DNA from: Glandiceps talaboti | Lineage: Eukaryota; Hemichordata; Enteropneusta; Spengelidae | Assembly (NCBI RefSeq): GCF_964340395.1 | Contig: NC_135556.1 | Location: 1,782,501 to 1,846,500 of the forward strand | Reading direction: 5' to 3' | Length of the DNA stretch: 64,000 nt | Shown: one piece after another, positions 1-12,589 of the stretch | Position numbering within the stretch: position 1 is the first letter of the stretch | Layout of the letters: every line of letters starts with the position of its first letter | Position numbers and translations under genes: made by a program | Notes under the pieces: model-generated | Databases searched by the model: none | Seen by the model: only the letters and a program-made list of their open reading frames with translations | Told to the model about the DNA's origin: nothing

Positions 1-1083
<1,083 letters not shown>

Positions 1084-1102
1084 TTGGTATAGATCTCAGC
1101 TA

Positions 1103-1369
1103 GTGTGTGTTAAATGGGGAGTTGTCGTCTCCGCTACCTTCGCTGTTGTTAATAGCGTTCACCAAGGGGGGATTTTATCTCTACGTTTTTTTAATGATTA
1201 CATTGATGAGCTGAGCCATCCTCTGTCTTCACATAAGGTTGGATGTCTGCTTAGTAGTAGACTTTCGAATCACATTTCATATGCCAATGATTTAATTATC
1301 TTCAGCCCCTCTAGCAATGGATTACAAAAGCTTATATTCATGTTTGCGAGATTTACGGTATCGAACATG

Positions 1370-1370
<1 letters not shown>
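1103..1370 (+). pseudogene. Fragment of a non-LTR retrotransposon reverse transcriptase
   Basis: The open frame contains HQGGILS, FNDYIDELSHPL, SYANDLIIFSPS and GLQKL in the spacing of LINE-type RT motifs (QGG.LSP, YADD). The catalytic YADD is altered to YAND, and both ends are lost in simple repeats, so this is an inactive relic. It is about 85 residues. Confidence 0.8.
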
Positions 1371-1433
<63 letters not shown>

Positions 1434-1439
1434 TCATCC

Positions 1440-1475
<36 letters not shown>
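1371..1475. repeat. (TATC)n / (TCTG)n microsatellite
   Basis: About 15 TATC units, then a TCTG block (about 1439-1461) and more TCTA. It abuts the RT relic and may have grown in it. Confidence 0.97.
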
Positions 1476-1476
<1 letters not shown>

Positions 1477-2791
1477 CACATTCAGACTTGATGAATGACC
1501 CACACGTACTGTCACGTGATTACTTGTCGAACGGAATTTGGTCGAACGGTGAATAGAATGAATCCTACCTTTCATGGCACTGTGTTTAGTTCTGAGTTTT
1601 ATTATAGTAAGACAGGCCTCAAAGTCAGACTTGCCGAATGACCTACATTCACTGTCACATGACTACTTGTCAACGACCCAGCCATTTCAAGGACATCGCT
1701 TTTACAGACACAGGCATTTGCCCCAGGGTTATTGCGAGTGTTGTTCATTAATGCATACGTTTATCGTCAGGACATAATTACATCAATATGACAGACAATC
1801 CTTTCCGTAATATGCCTATGTTTTTTTAATTATAAAAAAATGTCAATGACACTGTATGCTTGCAAGCAAGTTGCAGATACAGAACTACTACAAAACAGCG
1901 ATAAAAATCATGTACTAAACAACTACTAGTATTACATCAGAATTATAGATTTTATATGTCAGATAACTGCCTCGGTTAAGATGTTGACAATCTCAATAGG
2001 TCATGGATAAGTAAAGGTTATGACATGCAAAGAATCTTGCACATACAAACGAACGTCGAAACGATGTGGCTTTCGTTACCATAAAAAGCGAAAGTGTTCA
2101 TTGAAATGTTATTGGTTCATTGCCTTGTCTTTATCGGCCATTAGATGTTCGATGAAATTATGCAATACGTACCCAAATAAGCTTCCCCAACATCAAAACG
2201 TGAGATGAAAATTGTAAATACTAGTATGCCCGAAATAATCAGCTTTGCCATCGTTATTTCTAGTTCATTTATCCTCTCGCATCCTTAGTGTAGCCCCCTT
2301 AGTGTCACAATGTTACGCATGCGCAGTAGACTTGACGACTGTCTTAGCATTATTTTGTGATTTTGGCATGCACGCCATGCAATACAGCCAGTAGGTGCAC
2401 ATTTAGTGACGTTCAAAACTTGATATTATTTTGATTGTTGACACTGTACTTTGCATTGTTAATAGCTATGGATATGAGGTGCTCAAAACATGTTTCACTT
2501 TTAATATAGCATCATTGTAACCATGGTAATGAACAACCCAGTTTGCCTTAAATTATGGCTTATGAAGTTATGGTTAGAGTTAGACACGGTATCATACTAT
2601 CAGACCATATCATCAAACCACTGCTGACAATCATAGTGTAGCGAGACGCTATTTAGTCAACAGTCTGTACCTAGAATTAAATGATTAAATTCAACCCCTT
2701 TGTATTTACTCCACCCACACCCCGTACGAAGGTACTGACGGTTTGCCACTTCCCAAAGTTTGTTTGGTTATCATGGCAAAACTATGTATTC
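1476..2791. other. No gene seen; one NRF1-like site
   Basis: Only short chance ORFs. ACGCATGCGCAG at 2315-2326 matches the NRF1 palindrome. Whether it marks a promoter is unknown. Confidence 0.35.
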
Positions 2792-3046
2792 CCACAGGCA
2801 CTTGTGTCCCAAGATATGTATCAGTATGTTTCTATCAGAATACAACAAAATATCGATAATATTGAAGTATATGAAAGGGGTAAAATAACACTTGTTTCTG
2901 TATGTGATCGCGCAAGTCCACTCATCGCGTGATATAGTTATATGAAATGTTATTTTACCCCTTTCATATACTTCAATATTATCGATATTTTATTGTACTC
3001 TGATAGAAACATTCTGATACATATCTCGGGAAACAAGTGCCTGTGG
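2792..3046. mobile_element. Foldback (palindromic) repeat element
   Basis: The left arm 2792-2889 and right arm 2949-3046 are about 98 bp each and nearly perfect inverted copies around a roughly 59-bp loop. A diverged single arm recurs at about 4157-4263. This looks like a foldback or MITE-like family. Confidence 0.85.
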
Positions 3047-4413
3047 TATTTCCTGTAGTTTAATTCATTCATACATTCATGCATTCCTGAGATATTGACC
3101 AAATTAAAGACATAATGTTTAGTGGTATCCATGGGATACTAGTATCCGGGGACCGGTCAATAATATCTATATGTCTGTGTGTTATGATATTGTATATTCA
3201 TGGAGAATACTGTATATTAAGAGGGGCATTTTAAAACATCCAACTCCGAAGACATTGTTGGAAGGCATCACCCGTCCATTATATTCCAACACGGAAGATG
3301 GACATAAGACTGACTAATATAATGACCATGGACTTATTATCTGGATTTTGCCAACGGACCTGAACAGCAATTTATAATGCTGGCGCGATGAACGTTTTAT
3401 TTGTATTCAATAAATATTATTTCCAGTTAATTATCATTAGTGTTCTAAATTGCACATTAAGAATGCACCAAATTTCAATACGATTATTTTGTTGTGAATC
3501 ATGACCCTTTCCGTTCTCTGTTACTATCTACAGATACAATTTGTAAAGTTATAGACATGTAAACCATATATTTATCATACCAGTGAACTCGGCTAAACAA
3601 ATCAATTAACAAATTTCTATGTCACAGCACATCGATTATCATGTTCACCGGTGAAAAGGCCTTTTATCCGTTACTAAGCAAATGTTGAGATATCAGCATA
3701 TTCAAATCTATCCTGAGGTAAACATTATACCTGATAACCTTACCCAACTGTTCCTGTTTTACTCCGGTCAAACCAAACTTCTCTCCTCACAAGTGACAAT
3801 TAATTCACTATATGCCATATTGTAACAATTCGCTTATCTCAGCTGACTCCGTTATAGTTCTAATGAGGCGAATTGTCAACAGTTCTTTAAATTCAGATCC
3901 AAAGATATGAATCCTTCATTACATTTGGTGTAGATTTTCGATTAGTAGTCAGCTTATTTTTTTAGCAATACGCCATCAGTTATCTTTGCTTTCAAAATCG
4001 CCATGAATTAGAGACTGAAATTACATTTTTCACGATCACATGGATTTCATACTCGTTCTTGTACGTACTCAATGCATTCAAGAGTAAGAACGTTTTGCCA
4101 ACTGCAGGCACTTTTAGATTGTTGCACGTGAAAAACAAAAAAAGATGGCTGACACAGGCACTTGTTTCGCGAGATATGTATCAGAATATTTCTATCACAA
4201 TACAATAACATTTCGATAATATCGATAATATTGATGTGTTTAGCCAATGAAAGGGGTAAAATAACACTTATTTCTGTGATCGCACAAGTCACCACGAGAT
4301 ATAGACAAGGTTTGCAACAGAACACAATTACCATACGGTAACATGAACTTTCAACCGGCAAACATTTCGATAATTTTACCTTTCGTCACTTCCTAATCCA
4401 AATTTAATAAACT
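3047..4413. other. No gene; one diverged foldback arm
   Basis: The segment about 4157-4263 matches the arm of the 2792-3046 element (GAAAGGGGTAAAATAACACT shared). The rest shows nothing recognisable. Confidence 0.4.
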
Positions 4414-4650
4414 TTGGACGAATCATGTCGTTGTTACAATCGGACTATGCGACGAATCATGTCGATGTTACAATCGGACTATGCGACGAATCATGTCGAT
4501 GTTACAATCGGACTATGCGACGAATCATGTCGTTGTTACAATCGGACTATGCGACGAATCATGTCGTTGTTACAATCGGACTATGCGACGAATCATGTCG
4601 TTGTTACAATCGGACTATGCGACGAATCATGTCGTTGTTACAATCGCACT
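4414..4650. repeat. 34-bp minisatellite, about 7 copies
   Basis: Unit GACGAATCATGTCG(T/A)TGTTA plus CAATCGGACTATGC. Copies are almost identical and still contain three CpG sites per unit. Open frames across it are repeat artefacts. Confidence 0.97.
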
Positions 4651-4721
4651 AACCACCTTCTGTGATCATGCTTGGATATTGATATTCCATGGACGTGTTG
4701 GATATTGATGTTTATGGGGAG

Positions 4722-6645
4722 CGCTGCTATCGGCAATGTATACGGTCCAGTCTCGGCAGTCATTGATGTATGGTCTGTATACGGTCCAGTCTCGGCAGTC
4801 ATTGATGTATGGTCTGTATACGGTCCAGTCTCGGCAGTCATTGATGTATGGTCTGTATACGGTCCAGTCTCGGCAGTCATTGATGTATGGTCTGTATACG
4901 GTCCAGTCTCGGCAGTCATTGATGTATGGTCTGTATACGGTCCAGTCTCGGCAGTCATTGGTGTATGGTCTGTATATGGTCCAGTCTCAGCAGTCATTGA
5001 TGTAAAGTCTGTATAAGGTCCAGTCTCAGCAGTCATTGGTGTATGGTCTGTATACGGTCCAGTCTCGGCAGTCATTGATGTATGGTCTGTATACGGTCCA
5101 GTCTCGGCAGTCATTGATGTATGGTCTGTATACGGTCCAGTCTCGGCAGTCATTGGTGTATGGTCTGTATATGGTCCAGTCTCGGCAGTCATTGATGTAA
5201 AGTCTGTATAAGGTCCAGTCTCAGCAGTCATTGGTGTATGGTCTGTATATGGTCCAGTCTCAGCAGTCATTGATGTATGGTCTGTATACGGTTCAGTCTC
5301 AGCAGTCATTGGTGTATGGTCTGTATATGGTCCAGTCTCAGCAGTCATTGGTGTATGGTCTGTATATGGTCCAGTCTCAGCAGTCATCGATGTATGGTCT
5401 GTATATGGTCCAGTCTCAGCAGTCATTGGTGTATGGTTTGTATATGGTCCAGTCTCAGCAGTCATTGATGTATGGTCTGTCTGTATACGGTCCAGTCTCA
5501 GCAGTCATTGATGTATGGTCTGTATATGGTCCAGTCTCAGCAGTCATTGGTGTATGGTCTGTATATGGTCCAGTCTCAGCAGTCATTGGTGTATGGTCTG
5601 TATATGGTCCAGTCTCAGCAGTCATTGATGTATGGTCTGTATATGGTCCAGTCTCAGCAGTCATTGGTGTATGGTCTGTATATGGTCCAGTCTCAGCAGT
5701 CATTGGTGTATGGTCTGTATATGGTCCAGTCTCAGCAGTCATTGGTGTATGGTCTGTATATGGTCCAGTCTCAGCAGTCATTGGTGTATGGTCTGTATAT
5801 GGTCCAGTCTCAGCAGTCATTGGTGTATGGTCTGTATATGGTCCAGTCTCAGCAGTCATTGGTGTATGGTCTGTCTGTATACGGTCCAGTCTCAGCAGTC
5901 ATTGGTGTATGGTCTGTATATGGTCCAGTCTCGGCAGTCATTGATGTATGGTCTGTATATGGTCCAGTCTCAGCAGTCATTGATGTAAAGTCTGTATAAG
6001 GTCCAGTCTCAGCAGTCATTGGTGTATGGTCTGTATATGGTCCAGTCTCAGCAGTCATTGATGTATGGTCTGTATATGGTCCAGTCTCAGCAGTCATTGG
6101 TGTATGGTCTGTATATGGTCCAGTCTCAGCAGTCATTGATGTATGGTCTGTATATGGTCCAGTCTCAGCAGTCATTTGTGTATGGTCTGTATATGGTCCA
6201 GTCTCAGCAGTCATTGGTGTATGGTCTGTATATGGTCCAGTCTCAGCAGTCATTGATGTATGGTCTGTATACGGTCCAGTCTCAGCAGTCATTGGTGTAT
6301 AGTCTGTATATGGTTCAGTCTCAGCAGTCATTAATGTATGGTCTGTATATGGTCCAGTCTCAGCAGTCATTGGTGTATGGTCTGTATACGGTCCAGTCTC
6401 AGCAGTCATTGATGTATGGTCTGTATATGGTCCAGTCTCAGCAGTCATTGGTGTATAGTCTGTATATGGTTCAGTCTCAGCAGTCATTAATGTATGGTCT
6501 GTATACGGTCCAGTCTCAGCAGTCATTGGTGTATGGTCTGTATACGGTCCAGTCTCAGCAGTCATTGATGTATGGTCTGTATATGGTCCAGTCTCAGCAG
6601 TCATTGGTGTATGGTCTGTATATGGTCCAGTCTCAGTGGCCATTG
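4722..6645. repeat. 39-bp minisatellite, about 49 copies
   Basis: The unit is 39 bp (GTATGGTCTGTATA(C/T)GGTCC then AGTCTC(G/A)GCAGTCATTG(A/G)T). Because 39 is a multiple of three, several frames stay open on both strands. Two units carry a 4-bp TCTG duplication (near 5477 and 5872, about 394 bp apart), and a TGTAAAG variant recurs at about 5001, 5196 and 5984, so blocks of units were duplicated together. CpG-bearing units cluster at the left end. Confidence 0.97.
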
Positions 6646-7366
6646 ACGATCCACTTGTAATTTGTAAATTGCCAGTCAAAGTTGTCTGATACATGTTTCA
6701 TTCACAAGTTCATCTTGTACAGTTTTGAGCCAGATGGTGTTGGATGATATTAACAAATGTTTCTTTGTCTGATATCAAAAGAGATGTCTTTCAAGAAAAA
6801 TACACATTTCAACAACATATATTAGATCTTTTATTGCACTTACATCCATTGAACGTACAACAATGGGTGGGTGAGAATGGGAGACACATGAAGATGTATA
6901 GTTATAGTGCCCTCTAGCAGCCTTGTTTGTGAGGGAACTTACAGAATTCAAATCATCGGAAACCTGCATTCTTAAGAGAGTTTTTGTCAAGGGTGGTAAG
7001 TTGGTAAAATCTATGTGTATTTCCCAGCTATTTCACCAAGCTTCCTGACTCAAATTATGGTACAATGTATAAAAGTTACACAGTCTTTACTAGATATGTC
7101 CTCTGTTATCAGGTTTTTCAAACCTTAACAAAAACACTATTGTTATCTTCCAAAATTCAATGGTTTCTTATAACATAGGAATGCCTTTCCAAAGAGTTAA
7201 TTAGTAGACTATAATCAGTGCACCATATTTTTAGGTCTATTTATAGTCATTAGCTTACATGTCATACAACTATGGTTGTTAGTTGACTGTTAGACATGTT
7301 ATGTCATTCAATTCTCACCAGACTTCTGTGTCAGCGGTATCTGATAATAAGGTGGCATGTGACATC
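6646..7366. other. No gene seen
   Basis: AT-rich sequence. An AAGGGTGGTAAGT fragment near 6989 recalls the roughly 80-bp repeat at 17.2 kb. Confidence 0.35.
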
Positions 7367-7974
7367 TCTGTACAATATTTAACCAAAACCACCCACCTGA
7401 TTTGTACTCTCACAGATAAGTTTCCCTAATTGAGACAAATCTCACCAGTGTAAAGGATTTTAGAAAACATGCTTGTCATTTTCGAATTGTACTTTTATCA
7501 CTGATGAGTTTCTGAATACACATTTTTGTTGGAAATCAATGGTTGTTAGTAGGTGATAGAAATTTTATAAATTTTTCAAGACTTTCTTGAAAGTGATGCA
7601 CAACATTTGCAAGGAAACTAAAGAAAATATTTGCACCTGTTACAACTTAACCAAAGATATTGATTTCTCTGAATAGGTATTGTTTAAAACTGTCTATTGA
7701 CTGATGACTCAAATTGGTGAATACTTGACATTAAAAAGTACTTTACTTAAAACATGTCTTTCATTTACTTGTTGGTACACTTTTATTTAACATTTCCAAC
7801 TTTCTTTTTGATTTATTAATCACACTTTTGGTACATATAATTCAAATGTAATTGTTATGCTTTAAAAGTTAAGACATATTGCTTATCAAGGAATCAAGGA
7901 AGTCATAAGGAAATCAAAAGCACACAAATCAGAGAGAACAGTGGGTAAAATATTGTACTGTGTGACACATCTTA
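7367..7974. mobile_element. TIR (MITE-like) element, copy 1
   Basis: The ends are imperfect inverted repeats: left CTGTACAATATTTAACC, right the complement of CAGTACAATATTTTACC followed by CTCTCTGATTTG. A diverged second copy in the same orientation lies at 21279-21885. No coding capacity. It lies downstream of the TRAPPC2 stop and holds the first minus-strand AATAAA motifs. Confidence 0.7.
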
Positions 7975-8514
7975 TCTTACAAAATACAAGTTATGATTGC
8001 TATATCATGAACTACAGAATTACATCTCACCAAATAATACAATGATGTGTTTGTTTTCTGACAAAAAGTACAGGTTGCTAATAACTAACTAATAAACAAT
8101 TATTATTATTTGGTAACAGTGACACAATCTTGAGGTTCTCACTGTAAAGTAATCAATATATCAGCTGTAGTTTATGACTTTCCAGTTCATAGAATATGAT
8201 AAAAAAAGTGTCTAACCTATGACAGGTTATTCAAGTACAAGTTTTCTATATTTCATTTATCTCACATCATAAAATCGTAAAATTATGGACTTTATCTTTT
8301 CAACTTGTGTGGGCATATATGTATAAGCTGTACTTTGGTTTGTAACACTGTGATGAAACAAATGAGTCAATATTGGGACAGGCAGATTACTCTTGAACTT
8401 CATTCATAATTTCATGTGCTGTCTGTCCTCAGTTCAAGTTCAAATACTCTGTTCATATTTCATATACATAATGCTACTAAACTTGTCCTTTGAGTTGGAT
8501 AAAAAAATACCAAG
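7975..8514 (-). other. TRAPPC2 3' UTR or flank
   Basis: This is AT-rich sequence downstream of the stop with no ORF. No AATAAA was seen on the minus strand before the repeat element at 7367-7974. The first candidates (7812-7817 and about 7792-7797) lie inside that element. The true 3' end is therefore unknown. Confidence 0.4.
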
Positions 8515-8613
8515 TCAACCTGCTAAATACTTTTTTGCATAAAATTGGGCTTTCTTCTCAAAAGCTGCAGACTTAATTGCCGAGTTTGGTTCATAGAACG
8601 GATTCATTGCATT
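8515..8613 (-). CDS. TRAPPC2: TRAPPC2 terminal coding exon 5
   Basis: Acceptor TTGTCTCTTTCAG, then [32 protein letters not shown] and TGA (8517-8515). NPFYEPNS followed by a basic helix is the sedlin C-terminus. It is 99 nt with the stop and enters in phase 0. Confidence 0.95.
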   Translation of the reverse strand, partial: NAMNPFYEPNSAIKSAAFEKKAQFYAKKYLAG

Positions 8614-11600
8614 CTGAAAGAGACAAGTTTGAATGACATCAAACCTTCACACTCTGTACATTAAAGTTTCCATTAAATTACTACTGAGTACTATGTAAGG
8701 CAGCATGTCATTGATTTATCAGTTTCGGTCATGGGGAGGTTGCACTGGGTAGAAGGCTTAACCTATGTTATTATTTTAGAATGCCTTCTTACAGCTGAGA
8801 AATGGATATACATTTCATTAATTTTCATGTATGCTAGTACTATATTGCAGGCCTAAGGTTTTTTTTTTACTATGTTTTAGACCTAAGGGGGAGGGGTTGA
8901 CTATGTTGTAGACCTAAGGGGAGGGGTTTACTATGTTTTAGACCTAGGGGGGAGGGTTTACTATGTTTTAGACCTAAGGTGAGGGGTTTACTATGTTTTA
9001 GACCTAAGGGGAGGGGTTTACTATGTTTTAGACCTAAGGGGAGGGGTTTACTATGTTGTAGACCTAAGGGGAGGGGTTTACTATGTTTTAGACCTAAGGG
9101 GAGGGTTTTACTATGTTTTAGACCTAGGGGGGGGGGTTTACTATGTTTTAGACCTTAGGGGAGGGGTTGACTATGTTGTAGATCTAAGGGGAGGGGTTTA
9201 CTATGTTTTAGACCTAAGGGGAGGGGATGACTATGTTTTAGACCTAAGGGGAGGGGTTGACTATGTTTTAGACCTAAGGGGGAGGGGATGACTATGTTTT
9301 ATACCTAAGGGGGAGGGGATGACTATGTTTTAGACCTAAGGGGGTGGGTTGACTATGTTTTAGACCTAAGGGGAGGGGTTGACTATGTTTTAGACCTAAG
9401 GGGAGGGGTTTACTATGTTTTAGACCTAAGGGGAGGGGTTGACTATGTTTTAGACCTAAGGGGGAGGGGATGACTATGTTTTAGACCTAGGGGGAGGGGA
9501 TGACTATGTTTTAGACCTAAGGGGGAGGGGATGACTATGTTTTAGACCTAAGGGGGAGGGGATGACTATGTTTTAGACCTAAGGGGGAGGGGATGACTAC
9601 TCTATTCTTCACAAAAAATCAAACAAAGAAGGATACACATGGCGATCTTCAATTCTCACTACATTTGTACCTTGATTACACAAATTAAATTCTAAATCCC
9701 AAATAAATACCCAATCATCATCCATATGATCAATTTAATTGTATCACTGACCAAATCTTTTCATTTCATTCATTGACACATACAGGGACTGCACACCATT
9801 ACTTACCTTTATTGACACATAATATTTTATTCAAATTCAAGACAGGGACTGCACACCATTACTTACCTTTATTGACACATAATATTTTATTCAAATTCAA
9901 GACAGGGACTGCACACCATTACTTACCTTTATTGACACATAATATTTTATTCAAATTCAAGACAGGGACTGCACACCATTACTTACCTTTATTGACACAT
10001 AATATTTTATTCAAATTCAAGACAGGGACTGCACACCATTACTTACCTTTATTGACACATAATATTTTATTCAAATTCAAGACAGGGACTGCACACCATT
10101 ACTTACCTTTATTGACACATAATATTTTATTCAAATTCAAGACAGGGACTGCACACCATTACTTACCTTGACATAGAGTTCATAAATTTCTTGGAAGAAA
10201 TTTTTAATTCCATCTTCATTTTTGATGTCATGTAACATCATTAGCCTCATACTTGCAAATTTGTTAAAGAAAACAATGTAAATTCTTAAATCTGTCTCGT
10301 TTTCATACCCAGTGTTCATACACTTTAAATCAAATTTGTATGTTAGTGTGTGTATGTGTGTTTATACATGGACACCATATCTTTATTTAGTCAATAATAA
10401 TAATTATAATACTAATAATAGAAATTTATACAGCGGCTAAAATCCACAGAGACAGTGATCAGAGCCGCTTGAATACAAAACAATCATAACCAGATTTAAA
10501 CTGAATGTCTTCCGTAAGGGCAAAGTTTTGAGATTGTCATTCCTACAAACAATTGTTGGAATACAACAGAACATATGCAATAAGTTATTTTTTCTCATTG
10601 ATTGCTATTTGTCCATTGCTGTTAGTGATCTCCTGGCCAACAACAACATGTAATGTAAAGCTTTACAGAATGTTGTAGCATAGCACTCATCGTAGAAAGA
10701 GTTTTAATGGCCAAAAAAAAAAAAAAAAAATTTCTGGTCAGCGCCCATCACTTAAGTACCCCCCTTCCTGCGTTATTTTTTTCTTCTGTAAGCCAATTCA
10801 GTCTGCAGATGAAAGGGAAAACACAAAAGTAACTCTCCCTACATTAATTGCCACCAGTGAAGACAACTGCAGAACTAATCATGAACTAGCCCATGACATG
10901 CCCAACATACACACTTGCTGTAAAGTACTAAATAAAAAGAACAGTAACTGCAATGATAAGTAGATTGATTAACATTTGTTGAGAATGTAAAAAAACCCTT
11001 GTCATTGAGAATGACATAGTCCCTGCTATGATTGGGTTTTAAGGACCTGGCAGTTTATGTTGTCATTTTCAGGCAGTCATATAGGATTGTATCATGATGA
11101 AAATGAATATGCACATATATGTCATAGAATACTGTGCTAATACCAACTTTGAATGAGATCTGTTCAAGCATGTCTGAGTTATGGCTTTGGACATGGAAAA
11201 TTTGCAAACAAAATGGCTGCTAGGTGGCCACATTGGATCATATCATGAAACAAATTGACGTGCATATGTATGCTATAATGCCCCTGTAGCAAGTTTGAAA
11301 AAAATCGGTCCAGGCATCTCCAAGAAACTGCTCCGGACAGACGGAACCCAATCCATAAGTCCCCGTCCCGGACTTCGTCTGGCGAGGACTAATAATTGCA
11401 TCGTTGCACCACTTTAGACAACATTTCCCTTGTGGGAGGCATTCAGTTTATCTGGTTGTAAGTTGCTAAAACTCATTTGGAGTCTGACTGAGTACTTTAT
11501 ATCTAGAGTGATTTTAATGCATGACAAAATTTTTCATTAAAACTGTAAGCTATATCAACAAAATTTTATAGGACATATTCACTTTGTTATGGTTAACGTA

Positions 11601-12538
11601 TGTACTAAATTATATTGAAATTCAAGTACATGTATGCATTCTTATTAAAGATATAGCCTACTTACCAAAAATCATTACACGTAGAATGTCATTTGTAACC
11701 TTTAAGAGAGCAGTCTCAGTAGAATGACCAGGTTTGTAAGCCGATTGTAAAGGTTCGTCTAAGGAATTTGAAGCGATGTAGGCTTTTAGTCTAATAGCAA
11801 CAATGCGTTCCAGAACTTTCAATAATAAAAATACCGCCAATGGCGTTGTAGCACAACTGTACAGTGTTTAACTAGTCCATGCTAACAATAGGTGTTCATT
11901 TACTGAATGACTATCCAGTTGCCTATCCAACCATGTTGCTATCTTTGTGATATACGCAATCATTTGGCTGTTGCTATGGGTGTGGTCATGTTGCTAGATA
12001 TATTTGCATACATATTTAAATGTTTTCGTTCACTTGTGTATGAATTCCTGATATTATCTGCAATGTACGTGACCATTTGGCTGTTGCTATGGGCGTGGTC
12101 TTTTTGCTAGGCACATTTGCACACATTTTTTGAATGTTTATTCATTTATCTTTCAATTCCTGTTATCTTTGCAGTATATGTGATTATTTGGTTGTTGCTA
12201 TGGCCGTGGTCTTGTTGCTAGGCAAATTCCCATACATATTTTGAATGTTTGTTCATTTGTCTATTAATCACTGTTGTTATCTTTGTGAAATACACAACCA
12301 TTTGGCTGTTGCTATGGGCGTGGTCTTGTTGCTAGGGATATGTGCATAAATTTTTTGAATGTGTACTCACTTGCCTACCACAGATGATGTTGTTATTTGA
12401 GCAAAATATACTGCCATTCAAATCACAAACTGGTGGTAAGATCATTTTGATTTGAACAATGCCCCAACTAGACACCTAAGGTAATGGGCCCATCAAATAT
12501 CATGGCAATCGGTTCAGCGGTTTTTGACTTTTAAGTTG

Positions 12539-12589
<51 letters not shown>

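Noticed and set aside
4638-6694. Long minus-strand ORFs encoding a 13-residue repeat (MTAETGPYTDHTP), like a mucin-type repeat protein
   Set aside because: The 39-bp unit is a multiple of three, so several frames are open on both strands. There is no signal peptide or flanking exon, the frame is broken by 4-bp insertions, and the apparent synonymous bias follows from CpG transitions.
8852-9598. G-quadruplex-forming or CRISPR-like array
   Set aside because: Units are head-to-tail without unique spacers, so not CRISPR. G runs occur in pairs per unit, so quadruplexes would need several units; possible but not supported as function.
9773-10171. 132-aa plus-strand ORF of a 20-residue repeat
   Set aside because: It is a by-product of the perfect 60-bp array. 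The real signal lies on the other strand (TRAPPC2 donor).
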